From the NCBI GenBank assembly GCA_019925795.1, contig CM034312.1:28485914-28549913 (forward strand): a DNA stretch of 64,000 nucleotides, written 5' to 3'. The translations under genes and the position numbers were made by a program. Position 1 is the first letter of the stretch, and each line of letters starts with the position of its first letter. Below are positions 1-12,226 of this stretch, piece after piece. The notes beneath the pieces are model-generated. The model saw nothing but the letters and a program-made list of their open reading frames with translations, searched no databases and was not told where the DNA came from. The stretch comes from Dendrobium chrysotoxum. Taxonomy: Eukaryota > Streptophyta > Magnoliopsida > Asparagales > Orchidaceae.

Positions 1-2434
1 CAATTCTCATGAGTCTTGTATTGTTCAGTTCGTTGACATCCCTCTGAATGCCTTGCATCATCATTCATTTGAGCTCGAATATAATTCATTTTGAATCTAA
101 GCTCACGAGTCTTCCGTTGTTTGAATTTGACTCCAGTCATATCCACTGAGGTCTCAATTATTTTGAGCCCAAGTCCCCAGTCATCATTTGATTAGGCATT
201 GATTTAGGTTTGATTTTAAGAAATTAGGTTCATTTGATGTTCAATATATGTCTCATGCTATTCAAAAGCTCTCAGGTCTTTGCATGAGTTCAATTGTATG
301 TCCATACTCAAATTGAGTTTGAGCGTAGTCCTTTGCAATGTCCATATCAAGTTCAAATCTGAGTCCGATTCGAGTCCATATCCATTGTTCACTTGAGTTT
401 AATATTTGCAAGTTTAAGTCTTATTATTTTGAATCACGTCCTTGTTGTCCATGTTTGTTTCCATTTGAGTTCAATTTGAATCCAATTCGTTGTCACTTGT
501 TTCGAGTCCAAGCTTAGTCCACTTGATATTCAAATCAAGTTCAAGTTCTGAATTTAGTTTTATTTTAGGTTCAAACTCAGCAAGTTCTTTGTTGTTCAAG
601 TGTTCAAGTTCTTGTCCAAGTTCTCATATGTTCTTCTTGAGTTCAAACAAGTCCAGGTACGGTCTCAGGTTTCACCCGAAATTTCGGCAGCCTCCCGGCG
701 TCTCCCCCGTTTAGGGGAAAAAACGACAAGAGTCTGGGCCTTCCCACCACGCGCAATAAAGCGCGTGCATGGTAGGTGTCCTGAGACACCTCGGCCGTGG
801 TCTTCATTCCCACCACGCGCAATAAAGCGCGTGCATGGGGTCTTTGACGGTACCTGTTTGAAAGGCAGTTGCTTTCCCCCCGCTCGAGGGTACTTATAGA
901 TAACCTTGTCTCGTCGTAGGCGCCGCACCGGGGTCCCAACCCACCACGCGCAATAAAGTGCGTGCATAGGTGTTTTCCCGGTCCGCCGCAAATGACGAAA
1001 GCAAGTTCTCGGAGTTTACCCGTCTCGTCGTAGGCGCCGCACCGGGGTCCCAACCCACCATGCGCAATAAAGCGCGTGCATAGGTGTTTTCCCGGTCCGC
1101 CGCGAACGACGAAAGCAAGTTCTCGGAGTTTTTAGGGTTTAGGAATCATACCTTGGCGAGCGTCGGCGGGGTGGTGACACGTGGATCGAGGTGAGAGAAG
1201 AGAGCCTCTTCTTCTTTTTTTTTATCTTCTTTGTTATAATTAATTATAATTAAAAATATTAATTACAAATAATTATAATAAATAATAATTAACTAGAATT
1301 AAATCAAAATTAATTATAATTAGGTCTAATTAATTATGATTAACATACGATTATTTAATAATCATTTATAATTAAAATAACTTATCATAATTAAACTTAA
1401 TCAATTATGATAAAAATAATTTTAATTATAAATAATTGTAATTAAACAGTTAATCATAATTAAACTTAACAAATTATAACTAATTTATAACTAATAATAA
1501 TTAATTATAATTAAAAATAAATAACTATAATTAAATCAAATTAGTTATAATTAATTAACATTTTTTTTTTGAACAGGATTAGAACAAAATATAACAGGAT
1601 TTATACTAAATAGTTGCTGGTATATAGGATTAAGGCGCTCCTAAATCTCACAATGAGTTAAATCCTCGGTTGCCCTCTTTTAGCCGTAATCCTTCAGGGG
1701 GTTTGACCAAAGAGGCACGTATAAGGGAGAAAGTTACCTTAACAGCAAACGAGCTTCCTTGTTACTTCCGATCAAAATGTCGGAGTTTCCGATCCGAGAG
1801 GAAGGAAAGTCATTGCCGGAGCGAAGGCGACAGAGGGAAGAGGAGGCGTCGGCTTCGGTGAGGTAGGGTAAATGCTCACTCTTCCCCTCTTTCTCTCTTT
1901 CTCTCTTTCTTTCTCCCTCTCTGTCGTTCTCTGAGCCGGCGAAGCAAAGGGGGTCGGCAGTAGGAAGAGAGGCGGCTCGATGGGAGTGGGGATCGAGTCG
2001 ACTGGAGCTTGAGGTATGGAGGTCGGAATCGGGATGGGATTCGGTTTCAGGAGCTGGGGTCGATCGGCCTAGGTATAGAGGAAGGGTGGTCGGCTACTGG
2101 CAGAGGGGTTCGAGCTCGAGAGGAAGAAAGTAGCGACGGGAGCTAGGGGCTGGCTTGCGAATAGGAGCTGGGAATCGTGGGATCTGGGGATGAGTCGGAG
2201 AGCCCATTCACTCGGTATTTAACGACATATGTGAACGTTCAACCGAGGCGAGCTTGCAGGATTTGCGGGAAAAAGAATCGGAGCGGCGCCGATTGTGCGA
2301 GATTTCTTGCGGGATTTGCGGTTATTCTTTGACAGAAACGATGTTAGCGGGATTTCAGCGATTCGACGGCACTGGCGGGTTGAGGTATGTAGGATTTTTT
2401 TTGCTCTTTTTGTTTCTTTGTTCAGAGGTTAACA
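1..2434 (-). mobile_element. Partial LTR of a Tat/Ogre-like Ty3 retrotransposon
   Basis: Read on the minus strand this begins TGTTAACCTCTG at 2434, closely like the start of the complete element's LTR at 35616 (TGTTGACCTCTTGC). It then follows the same order: a GC-rich segment with atcccgc and cggatcggaag motifs, an AT-rich TTAATTATAATTAA segment (about 1215-1560), an array of GC hairpins (748-1078), and a conserved block near 665-730 holding the sequence for 'cctaaacgggggagacgccg'. It continues past the window's left edge, so about half an LTR is present. No polypurine tract lies to the right of 2434, so this is the 5' LTR of an element running left or a solo LTR. It is clearly diverged from the 35.6-57.5 kb element, so it is another family or an older copy. 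Confidence 0.8.
748..1078 (-). repeat. Hairpin array in the left LTR (4 units)
   Basis: Four copies of a short inverted repeat lie at 748-767, 814-833, 945-964 and 1059-1078. On the LTR sense (minus) strand each reads CACGCGCTTTATTGCGCGTG or a close variant and is followed by GTGGG. Two of the intervening spacers share 'ggcgccgcaccggggtccc'. The array sits at the same place in the LTR as the array at 37009-37489. Confidence 0.8.
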
Positions 2435-2792
2435 ACAACTAGTGCTGATGATGGCAAACACTTTCAAGATTATATTTTTCCTGACGATAAGATAATTCTA
2501 GAGATAATCTAATGGACCTGAAACTTCATTGGCCAGTCACTGAAAGTTTCAAAAAAGGGAAAACGTTAAACTCATTTTTTCCCTTCAAAAGAATAATTTT
2601 GAGGTTAGCATGAAGCAACGGTACTCTTACTACATCTACATGTTAAAGAGAGTATGCAATAATAATATGATCAGCAAAGGTAAATCTGTAACCACGCCAT
2701 TTCATCTTTTCTAGCCACATAGCAAATTTATGTATGGCCCAAACAGACAAATAAATCTTAGACCAATGTTTATGACAATAACTTCATCAAAT
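2435..2792. other. Gene-free stretch between the LTR and a MITE
   Basis: This AT-rich stretch has no recognisable exon. The last exons of the EDR2-like gene would be expected here or further left, but no match to the expected C-terminal sequence was seen on the minus strand. Confidence 0.5.
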
Positions 2793-2795
2793 TAA

Positions 2796-3219
2796 GGGGC
2801 TATTTGGTCGGAAGTAAAATGAGTGTAAAGTAAGTGAATGCAAAATTTTTAAAAAGTTTAGTGTTTGGTTGGATGAAAAAGAAATGTAAAGTAAAGTATA
2901 ATAAATGTAGTGTAAAATAATTTAGCGCATTTTTGAGATAAATGGTTCACCGCAAGCAAGCTCGGCCACAACCAGCCGCCGCCCACACCCTCCAACCACC
3001 ACACGCCGCAGCCACCGCCACCGCCCTCCGGCCACCTCTACCCGCCGCCGGCCGCCACCGCCACCTGCCGGGCGCCATCATCTTTAAACTTTACACCGCA
3101 TTCATTTTACTTCAACCAAAACAAAATGAATTTACATTACAATCATCCAAACAACTCCAAAGTATTCATGTTACACTGTATTCTTTTTTTTTTTCTTTTT
3201 TAGCCAACCAAACAGCCCC
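2796..3219. mobile_element. PIF/Harbinger-type MITE (Tourist-like)
   Basis: The element starts GGGGCTATTTGGTCGG and ends CCAACCAAACAGCCCC, which are imperfect terminal inverted repeats. Both sides are flanked by TAA (2793-2795 and 3220-3222), the 3-bp target duplication of PIF/Harbinger elements. It is 424 bp and has no transposase. The middle is GC-rich (about 2950-3080), the rest AT-rich. A truncated relative lies near 19930-20115. Confidence 0.8.
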
Positions 3220-3377
3220 TAAAAGAATTTCAATCAGCAGCTAGCTGATCAATTTCAAAGCCATCTAAAAATAATAATAAATTACATTCATAAGTAAGTG
3301 GTCACTATCATATTTCATAACAAAAAATATGAAAACACTAGATTTCAGAAAACAGATCGAACTAGTATTCAGCTTAC

Positions 3378-3479
3378 CTGAACCGCACAGCCTTGTCTCC
3401 TCGCAACATGGTCCATCCTTTTCACATCCTTGAACCAATCAACTGCTACAAGCTTCATAAAAGGCTTGCCTGCAGGTAT
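3378..3479 (-). CDS. EDR2: EDR2-like C-terminal exon (last recognisable)
   Basis: This 102-nt exon encodes 34 residues including KLVAVDWFKDVKRMDHVARR, followed by QGCAVQ and a good GTAAGC donor. The intact donor implies further exons encoding the rest of the EDR2_C domain, but none is visible before the LTR at 2434. Confidence 0.85.
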
Positions 3480-3580
3480 CTACAAGACAACCAATTCCAT
3501 GATCAAAAGAAACTGGAAAAGGCACTTCTAAGCTCAGCACAAAAAAAAAAACATTTTTATTCAATATGGTTATTAATGAC

Positions 3581-3729
3581 CTTTGTTTTGTCATAACAGA
3601 ACGTCTTGCTACGGACTTTGAAGTTGTTTTCATCAGGCATTGTCCAACAATTTCCGATATTATCACGATCATCACGTCGTAAATTGCCAGAAAAGGATGA
3701 CAAATCAAGCTGATCCAATGGATCCTCAT
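3581..3729 (-). CDS. EDR2: EDR2-like C-terminal exon (start of EDR2_C domain)
   Basis: This exon encodes DLSSFSGNLRRDD and then NCWTMPDENNFKVRSKTFC, the signature opening of the DUF1336 domain. It is 149 nt, entered in phase 1 after the short exon 3819-3858 and left in phase 0 at a GTCATT donor. The frame joins correctly on both sides. Confidence 0.85.
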
Positions 3730-3918
3730 CTGGATATATCATTGAAATAATCACATTATAGACGTTCGTTTAAGTGCTTCTGACTACTGGCATAACCACA
3801 ACAGGATATCTCACGAACCTGGTTGCTTCATTGCATTCTCAGCCTTGACAGAGTCCATCTAGCAAAAGCAAGGTAAAAAATTTCATTTATGCAGATAGGA
3901 TATGAATTAAAAAAATAT

Positions 3919-6900
3919 GCATTACACACATAAGAAGTCTACCAACCATTTCTTCAGGTTTGTGAATCTGGCAATCTTCATCCTCATCTGATTCTTCATC
4001 CAAAGGAATTGACTGATTAGAGTTATCATGGCTTTTCCCTCCCTTCTTGGAAGAAACTGAACCTGAAGATATGCTCATCATAACTGGTATCCTTGGAACT
4101 GTGTGGGTTTCATCTGTTTGGGAAAACCATTCACGCAAACCTGCGAAAGAAGAAACAAAATTTGAAATGAAAAAAAGAGTAATCATTATGACGTTGACGA
4201 ACAAATACATCTACTGCTAAGGTGCAGAAAAATAAACATCCTTTTAAGAATTAGAGCATTGGAGGCACTCGACCGACTTAGAAGTAACAAAAGTAAATAA
4301 AAAAATTAAAATAATCATGCTAAAGGCCGCAATTGTAGTTTTTTATTAATTATATTATAAGTTTAAACTACCAAATTGAGCTACTAGTGAAGAAGAGGAG
4401 CACCAGCTACACTGTTCAACATCTGAATCAAACATGACAATATCACACCACAAAATCCTCTCTACACAAAAACATGACAACATCACACCACAAAAACTTA
4501 AAATGAAAATAAAACTAATCAAACCATACGAGTTATCCTTGCATACCATTGCCAATTGTTGTCCTAGGAATCATTGTGCGCTTTGTTACTTCCTCATCCT
4601 CGGCACTTGCCCTGTATGTATAAATTTGGGTAGTATTATAAGATATGCTATTTATATGCAGTGTAGTCTATTCGCTAACTAAAGAGCAGTTACTTACAGG
4701 CTTTCCCTGTCAGATGAAGAAGCGTTCCCATCAGCATTAATGCCAGCATTGGCCTGAAACGAAGCATGTAGCATACTTCCATTAGCTATGTTTAAATCTT
4801 GATGCTGAAAACAGAAGTGACATCAGTTATTCTATCCAGAAACTGCCATAAAAGCAGTGAAGCTTTATATCTAAGGAATTCTCGAATTATGCATAAATGA
4901 AATAGTAGTGTGCATAAAGTTTTAGACACAGCTACTAGACATCTTGCATCGACAAAGGGAAATGGATTTACAGCTCTTTTCTTTTTTTTTCTACAAAATA
5001 TAATAATCATTTCCCCACAGTTAGAGAAAACAATCATATTCATTTAGCACGGTTGTGAGATGACAATAAAAGATTTCAATCAACCCTCAACAAGAATTGC
5101 GGACTCATGAGGCTAGCTGGCCTTAAATAGTTGAGATAAGGTTGATACTTAGAATGATGACAGACATAAAAGAAATATTTCGAAGTTCAGTAATGTTTTA
5201 AAAAAGGAATACTGATATAGCATATGAACAGGTTTGACTTGCTAAAGCTTCAAAACTAAAACAAAAAAAGGGCCCTTCAATTACACACATAAGAAGTCTA
5301 CCAACCATTTCTTCAAGTTCCTGACTCTGGCAATCTTCATACTCATCTGATTCTTCATCCAAAGAAATTGACTGATTAAAGTTATCATGGCTTTCCCCTC
5401 CCTTCTTGGAAGAAACTGAACCTGAAGATATGCTCATCATAACTGTTATATTTGGAACTGTGTGGGTTTCATCATTTTGGGAAAACCATTCATGCAAACC
5501 TGCGGAAGAAGAAACAAAATTTGAAATGAAAAAAAGAGTAATCATTATGACGTTCACGAACAAATACATCTACTTCTAAAGCGCAGAAAAATAAACATCC
5601 TTTTAAGAATTAGAGCATTGAAGGTACTTGACCGACTTAGAAGTAACAAAAGTAAATAAAAAAAATTAAAATAATCATGCTACAGGCCACAATTGTAGTT
5701 TTTGATTAATTATATTATAAGTTAAACTACCAAATTGAGCTACTAGTGAAGAAGAGGAGCACCAGCTACACTGTTCAACATCTGAATCAAACATGACAAT
5801 ATCACACCACAAAAATCCTCTCTACACAAAAACATGACAATATCACACCACAAAAACTTAAAATGAAAATAAAACTAATCAAACCATACAACTTATCCTT
5901 GCATACCATTGCCAATTGTTGTCCTAGGAATCATTGTGCGGTTTGTTACTTCCTCATCCTCTGCACTTGCCCTGTATGTATAAATTTGGGTAGTATTATC
6001 AGATATGCTATTTATATGCGGTGTAGTCTATTCACTAACTAAAGAGTAGTTACTTACAGGCTTTCCCTGTCAGATGAAGAAGCGTTCTCATCAGCATTAA
6101 TGTCAGCATCGGCCTGAAACGAAGCATGTAGCATACTTCCATTAGCTATGTTTAAATCTTGATGCTGAAAACAGAAATGACATCAGCTATTCTATCCAGA
6201 AACTGCCATACAAGCAGTGAAGCTTTATATCTAAGGAATTCTCGAATTATGCATAAATGAAATAGTAGTGTTCAAAAAGTTTCAGACACAGCTACTAGAC
6301 ATCTTGCATCGACAAAGGGAAATGGATTTACAGCTCTTTTCTTTTTTTTTCTACAAAATATAATAATCGTTTCCCCACAGTTAAAGAAAACAATCATATT
6401 CATTTAGCACGATTGTGAGATGACAATAAAAGATTTCAATCAGCACTCAACAAGAATTGCGGACTCATGAGGCTAGCTGGCCTTAAGTAGTTAAGATAAG
6501 GTTGATACTTATAATGATGACAAGTAGAAAAAAGACAAAAAAGAAATATTTCAAAGTTCTGTAATGTTTTAAAAAAGGAATACTGATATAGCATATGAAC
6601 AGGTTTGATTTGCTAAAGCTTCAAACTAAGAAAAAAAGGGCCCTTCAATGACACACATAAGAAGTCTACCAACCATTTCTTCAAGTTCCTGACTCTGGCA
6701 ATCTTCATACTCATCTGATTCTTCATCCGAAGAAATTGATTGATTAAAGTTATCATGGCTTTCCCCTCCCTTCTTGGAAGAAACTGAACCTGAAGATATG
6801 CTCATCATAACTGGTATATTTGGTACTGTGTGGGTTTCATCGTTTTGGGAAAACCATTCAGGCAAACCTGCGGAAGAAGAAATAAAATTTGAAATGAAAA

Positions 6901-8013
6901 AAAGAGTAATTATTATGACGTTCACGAACAAATACATCTACTGCTAAAGCCCAGAAAAATAAACATCCTTTTAAGAATTAGAGCATTGAAGATACTTGAC
7001 CGACTTAGAAGTAACAAAAGTAAATAAAAAAATTAAAATAATCATGCTAAAGGCCACAATTGTAGTTTTTGATTAATTATATTATAAGTTTAAACTACCA
7101 AATTGAGCTACTAGTGAAGAAGAGGAGCACCAACTACACTGTTCAACATCTGAATCAAACATGGCAATATCACGCCACAAAAATCCTCTCTACACAAAAA
7201 CATGACAATATCACACCACAAAAACTTAAAATGAAAATAAAACTAATCAAACCATACAACTTATCCTTGCATACCATTGCCAATTGTTGTCCTAGGAATC
7301 ATTGTGCGGTTTGTTACTTCCTCATCCTCGGCACTTGCCCTGTATGTATAAATTTGGGTAGTATTATCAGATATGCTATTTATATACGGTGTAGTCTATT
7401 CACTAACTAAAGAGCAGTTACTTACAGGCTTTCCCTGTCAGATGAAGAAGCGTTCCCATCAGCATTAATGTCAGCATTGGCCTGAAACGAAGCATGTAGC
7501 ATACTTCCATTAGCTATGTTTAAATCTTGATGCTGAAAACAGAAGTGACATCAATTATTCTATCCAGAAACTGCCATACAAGCAGTGAAGCTTTATATCT
7601 AAGGAATTCTCGAATTATGCATAAATGAAATAGTAGTGTACTGAAAGTTTTAGACACAGTTGCTAGACATCTTGCATCGACAAAGCGAAATGGATTTACA
7701 GCTCGTCACTTTTTTTTCTACAAAATATAATAATCATTTCCCCACAGTTAAAGAAAACAATCATATTCATTTAGTACAGTTGTGAGATGACAATAAAAGA
7801 TTTCAATCAGCGCTCAACAAGAATTGCGGACTCATGAGGCTAGCTGGCCTTAAATAGTTGAGATAAGGTTGATACTTAGAATGATGACAAGTAGAGAAAA
7901 GACAAAAAAGAAATATTTCGAAGTTCTGTAATGTTTTAAAAAAGGAATACTGATATAGCATATGAACAGGTTTGACTTGCTAAAGCTTCAAAACTAAAAA
8001 AAAAGGGCCCTTA
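3919..8013 (-). repeat. Three tandem copies (A, B, C) of a ~1.36-kb EDR2 segment
   Basis: The units are about 3919-5277 (A), 5278-6645 (B) and 6646-8013 (C), with periods of 1359 and 1368 bp measured from the shared 'cacacataagaagtctacc' motif. Each unit carries, in minus-strand order, the linker exon encoding HQDLNIANGS (A 4698-4804, B 6058-6164, C 7426-7532), the exon ending RTTIGN (A 4547-4611, B 5907-5971, C 7275-7339), the 19-nt exon MLNSV (A 4404-4422, B 5763-5781, C 7131-7149) and the 194-nt exon with EWFSQ (A 3947-4140, B 5306-5499, C 6674-6867). All three lack the START exons at the same place, so the deletion came before the triplication. One pass through the four exons totals 385 nt, which is not a multiple of three. 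Confidence 0.9.
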
Positions 8014-8026
8014 AATTTATGGCAAC

Positions 8027-8092
8027 CTGGTCAATCACAGATTCAATTTTCTCCTTCCAGATCAGAGCCTCCTGGATGTTGAGCGCTGCCAT
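8027..8092 (-). CDS. EDR2: EDR2-like exon 4 (end of PH domain)
   Basis: This 66-nt exon encodes MAALNIQEALIWKEKIESVI plus DQ, the C-terminal helix of the EDR2 PH domain. The acceptor is TGTGTCAG and the donor GTTGCC. It lies just right of the triplicated block, whose right edge is at about 8013. Confidence 0.85.
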
Positions 8093-8253
8093 CTGACACA
8101 TGAAAATTATAAAATAAATTAACAAATAATCCAGTAAAATAAGAATGGTTGCAAGAAATAGCAAGCAAAATGTATCAGAATAACTTAGTAAGAGTAATCG
8201 ACAGCCTACAATAATAAAGGAAAATATTTTCCATGAAACACTTCTATCCAACA

Positions 8254-9004
8254 ACAACAAAATAAAGGCTTTATCTCACTACGTGGGGTCGGCTACATGA
8301 ATCATTTTTCTCCATTATATCCGGTTAAGAGTCAAATTCTCTTTAAATCTAATAAAGAAATGTCATTTCTAATATTTTCTAACCAAATCTTTTTAGGTCT
8401 ACCTCTACCTTTCTTAACATAAGCTAAATCTAATACATCTACTCTCCTAATCGGGTCATTGGAAGGCCCCGCCGTTTTATGTGTCCAAACTATCTAAGGT
8501 GACTCTCTCTAATCTTATCTTCCACTAGAGCTACTCCAACCTTTTTCACACATACGCATGTTCTGTATCCTATCTCTAAGAGTAAAGCCACTCATTCACC
8601 TGAGCATCCTCATCTCTGCAACACTTAATTTAATATTATACTTCTCTTTTAATGGCCAACATTCTGCACCATAAAGCATTGCAGGTCTCACCACCATCTT
8701 ATAGAATTTTCCATTAAGTTTGAGGGGAATTTTTCTATCACACAACAAGCCCGTTGCATTCCTCCACTTCAACCATCCAATTTGAATTCTACTAATAATA
8801 TCCTCATTTATTTTACCATCACTCTGAACAATAAACCAAGATATCTAAAACATAAACTCTTATTAATGATTTGATCACTCAAAGTCACAATTCCCCCACT
8901 AGATCTATTACTACTAAAATTATATTCCATATATTCGGTTTTAGATCTACTCAAACGAACATCTTTAGACTCTAAGGTTAACCTCCATAATTGAAGTTTA
9001 CCTT

Positions 9005-9038
<34 letters not shown>

Positions 9039-9440
9039 GTCTTATCAACAAGAAGAATATCATCAGTCAAAAGCATACAGCAAGGCACAACCTCTTGCAA
9101 ATGTCTAGTCGAACATCCACGACTAAAGCAAAAAGATATAGGCTTAAGGCTGATCCTTAATGTAATCCAACTTAAATAGGAAAATACTTCGTTAATCCAC
9201 CTTGTGTTTGAACACAAGTAACAACTCCTACATACATATACTTAATGACTTGAATATAAGCATTATGAACCCATTTCTTTTCTAGAACTCTACACAATAG
9301 TTCTCCTTGAACTTTATCATATGCTTTCTCTAAATCAATAAATATCAAATGTAGATCCTCCTTATTCTCTCTATACTTCTCCATCAAACCTCTCAATAAA
9401 TGTATAGCTTCCATAGTAGACCTACCCGGCATGAATCCAA
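8254..9440 (-). mobile_element. 5'-truncated RTE-type LINE in an EDR2 intron
   Basis: On the minus strand this carries reverse-transcriptase remnants (FGFMPGRSTMEAIHLL, FIDLEKAYDKV) at the 5' side and the RTE 3' end with a CAACAA-type tail (plus-strand view) near 8254. It is flanked by a 22-bp direct repeat, atgaaacacttctatccaac plus two bases (8233-8254 and 9441-9462), a typical LINE target duplication. Stops and frameshifts are frequent and a CT microsatellite (about 9008-9040) interrupts it. It lies in the intron between EDR2-like exons 3 and 4. Confidence 0.9.
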
Positions 9441-9851
9441 ATGAAACACTTCTATCCAACAAGTAATAAAGAAAGAGTAGCACAACATTTATCAATATAA
9501 TTATCAAAAACTACATGGCAAATATCAGTCATTTTAGGGCAACAAGAAGGTTATCATATGATCATCACCAACAAGTAATGCAACTTGGCAGGTCATTTGT
9601 GGGTGTTTTGTTTGGGGGGCCATGAATCAGATATTTCTCTTTTCCATTATTTCATATTCCATACAATTAATATTTGTTAAACTACCTATCAGTTCATTTG
9701 AGACAGCTTTCTTATTGCATTGCTCTTTAGACCGCAATTACAATTCTATTTGGCTACCACTTAATTTCTACATTTTAAAAATTTGTAATGGATAGCCACT
9801 TTTTACAACCAATTTCGCTAATGTGTGGTAGCTTTAAGAAAGCAACCATTC

Positions 9852-9856
<5 letters not shown>

Positions 9857-9922
<66 letters not shown>
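9857..9922. repeat. (TA)n microsatellite
   Basis: About 33 uninterrupted TA units lie in an intron of the EDR2-like locus. Confidence 0.95.
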
Positions 9923-9924
<2 letters not shown>

Positions 9925-10724
9925 CCACATCAACTTTCAAAAAACTTACTTTACCAATAACAACTTCACAATCATCTTTATAAAACGCTACAATCATCCC
10001 AAACAAATCCTAAGTAAATCTAAATATCCACCATGGAACTCCTTGCATATTCATGTAACTAAAAAATTAGTTTTCATGGAACTTCTTTGCCTAGAGGAGC
10101 CATAAATATTGCAGAGTATGAAGTTCAAAATTGTCAACACATTTCAATAATAGCATTTTCATAAAGAGTACCCATAATCATCAAAGGCTAAATCAAAGTG
10201 GTTTAACAAAAGATTATTTTGTTGTATGAAACACACCAAGAACTTCAATAGGATTTCCTAGACATAAAAAGCAATGTATTAGCAGGTGAAAAGGTTTAAT
10301 GACCGTGTAAATACGGAGCAAGTCAAAACTTTTTCAATTAACCAAACCATTATGAAAGATATGGTCGAGTTCAGTGAGCTAACTAAATGGGACTTTCATG
10401 AATACGTTGCACAAAGGTCAAGGTCAAGTTAAACAAATTTTAAAACCACTTTAGCTTTTATCACTACTTAATAACAGAGAAAGCCTACAAAACTGGATCA
10501 CTATTTATGAAATTAACTTTTTATAGCATACCTTTCATAAAGAATAATTGTAAGTTGGGACAAAAAGCTAATTAAAAAAATGAAGAGAACTAGAAAAAAC
10601 AAAATATGATGGATGGCTAAGCAAAATTAAGCATAACCGAATAATACAGTAAAGAAGAATGACATATAAACTACCAAAAGAAGAAAAACTTAAAAACCAT
10701 GCAAATAAAAAGATAGATGCACAC

Positions 10725-10778
10725 CATAATTCGATGGTACTTGTCATTTTTGTTGTACACACACAGTACATATACCAC
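10725..10778 (-). CDS. EDR2: EDR2-like exon 3 (PH domain)
   Basis: This 54-nt exon encodes VVYVLCVYNKNDKYHRIM, matching the family's HMVYVLSVYNKKEKSHRIT segment. It lies between a TTTGACAG acceptor and a GTGTGC donor and is in frame with its neighbours. Confidence 0.8.
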
Positions 10779-11408
10779 CTGTCAAAGAAAAAAAAGCGTA
10801 AGCATGTGTAGTCGAAATGCTAATCTGTAACATGGAACCATCATATGTATTCTGAAGTAGTGTCATTGATCAAAGAAAAAGAAGCTGGAGGCCTAAAGTC
10901 CACATTAAATAATAATTAGCAAAAGTAAAACATATGACCTTGGGAATCAAAACAGAAAGAGAAGTTATAATTCTCAGTAAATTCAACCTGAAAAACCAAA
11001 TCCGAAAAAGGCTAAAAAGTTGCTAAATACCCACTGATTTACTTCAGAAAGAAACATGTTACAATCCTGTATGCTAGTAGGTATGCATGCAACATATACG
11101 ATCCTACTGTAATTCATCAAGTCTAAATTGAGTAAGATACACTGGTTCTTTTAAGCACCATAGCCTTTATGAAATTTTGCAGGAAAAAAAATGATAGCAA
11201 ATTAGATTTGGTAAGAATTCATAATAATAAAATTAATAGTAATAATTATGGTGATGATAGTTATGTTTTGGTACAACATCTCCCTCAAATCCATTCATCA
11301 ACTTGGGTAGCCTTTAGGTGATATACTGCAGGATCCTTCAAAATGAGCTCCCAATGCTGGTTTTGTAAGGTTTATTTTAAAACATGAGAACTTAATAAGT
11401 TACATGTC

Positions 11409-11616
11409 ATGATTATTCGACAAGTTTTATGCTAACTGTCGACTACCTAACACAATCCTCCATTTTTCTCATCCAGAACTTGGGACATGGTAATGAACTT
11501 TTTTATTAAATTTAAAGGAGAATTTTACTCTTAATAGGACCCAATGGAGAAAAAAGATTCATGTAGCCGACCAGCCCGACCCCACATAGTGGGATAAAAG
11601 ATTGATGTTGTTGTAG
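11409..11616 (+). mobile_element. Dispersed repeat plus RTE LINE 3' end
   Basis: The interval 11409-11498 is a ~90-bp sequence (ATTCGACAAGTTTTATGCTA, then GTCGACTACCTAAC) that recurs at 33674-33769. It is followed by a plus-strand LINE 3' end: 'aaaaaagattcatgtagccg' and 'ccccacatagtgggataaa', ending in TTGTTGTTG. The arrangement is intronic to the EDR2-like locus. Confidence 0.7.
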
Positions 11617-12143
11617 AACTTAATAAATTACAAAATAGTACATGTAAGACTATGCTAGTTATTGGCTATTAATGTAACAATTGACATCAATATGTGCTAC
11701 CAGATCCAAATTTTAAAACTCTAAAAAAATAAGCTGAAAGCTGCCATCCTATGATACTTTATATGCCTAGAGATTTGGTTATTCATAGAAAAGAAAACAC
11801 TTTCTTCAACAAAACCAACCAAAGAAAGGAAAAAGCCCCTTCCTAAGGTCTCATCCCAGCTTTGTAATACCTAAAACATAACTTTTAAAGCATATGGTGC
11901 TCTTTTTTTAGTAACCAGATTAATTTAACATAGGAAAGATGTAATACTCAAAGAATGAGAAAATTAGGGATGCCAATACAGCTACAAGTTCACGAACAAC
12001 CCATGTTCAACCAAATAAAAAACCCATGCTCTACTCGTTCTTTAAGTAAGCGAGTTGAACACAATCATATATGTTGAGCACAAATTTTAAATGAACCGAA
12101 CGTGAACAAAGGCTATGTTTGACTGTGTTTGGCTCATATAGGC

Positions 12144-12146
<3 letters not shown>

Positions 12147-12220
<74 letters not shown>
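12147..12220. repeat. (AT)n microsatellite
   Basis: About 37 AT units lie in the intron between EDR2-like exons 2 and 3. Confidence 0.95.

Positions 12221-12226
<6 letters not shown>

Noticed and set aside
736..1078. CRISPR-like array
   Set aside because: The repeats are hairpins with uneven spacing and partly repeated spacers in plant LTR DNA; not a CRISPR locus.
643..1118. Overlapping frames with repeated HARALLRVVG-like text
   Set aside because: The peptide repeats are only the translation of the DNA hairpin array in the LTR; all frames show them and none has a start context.
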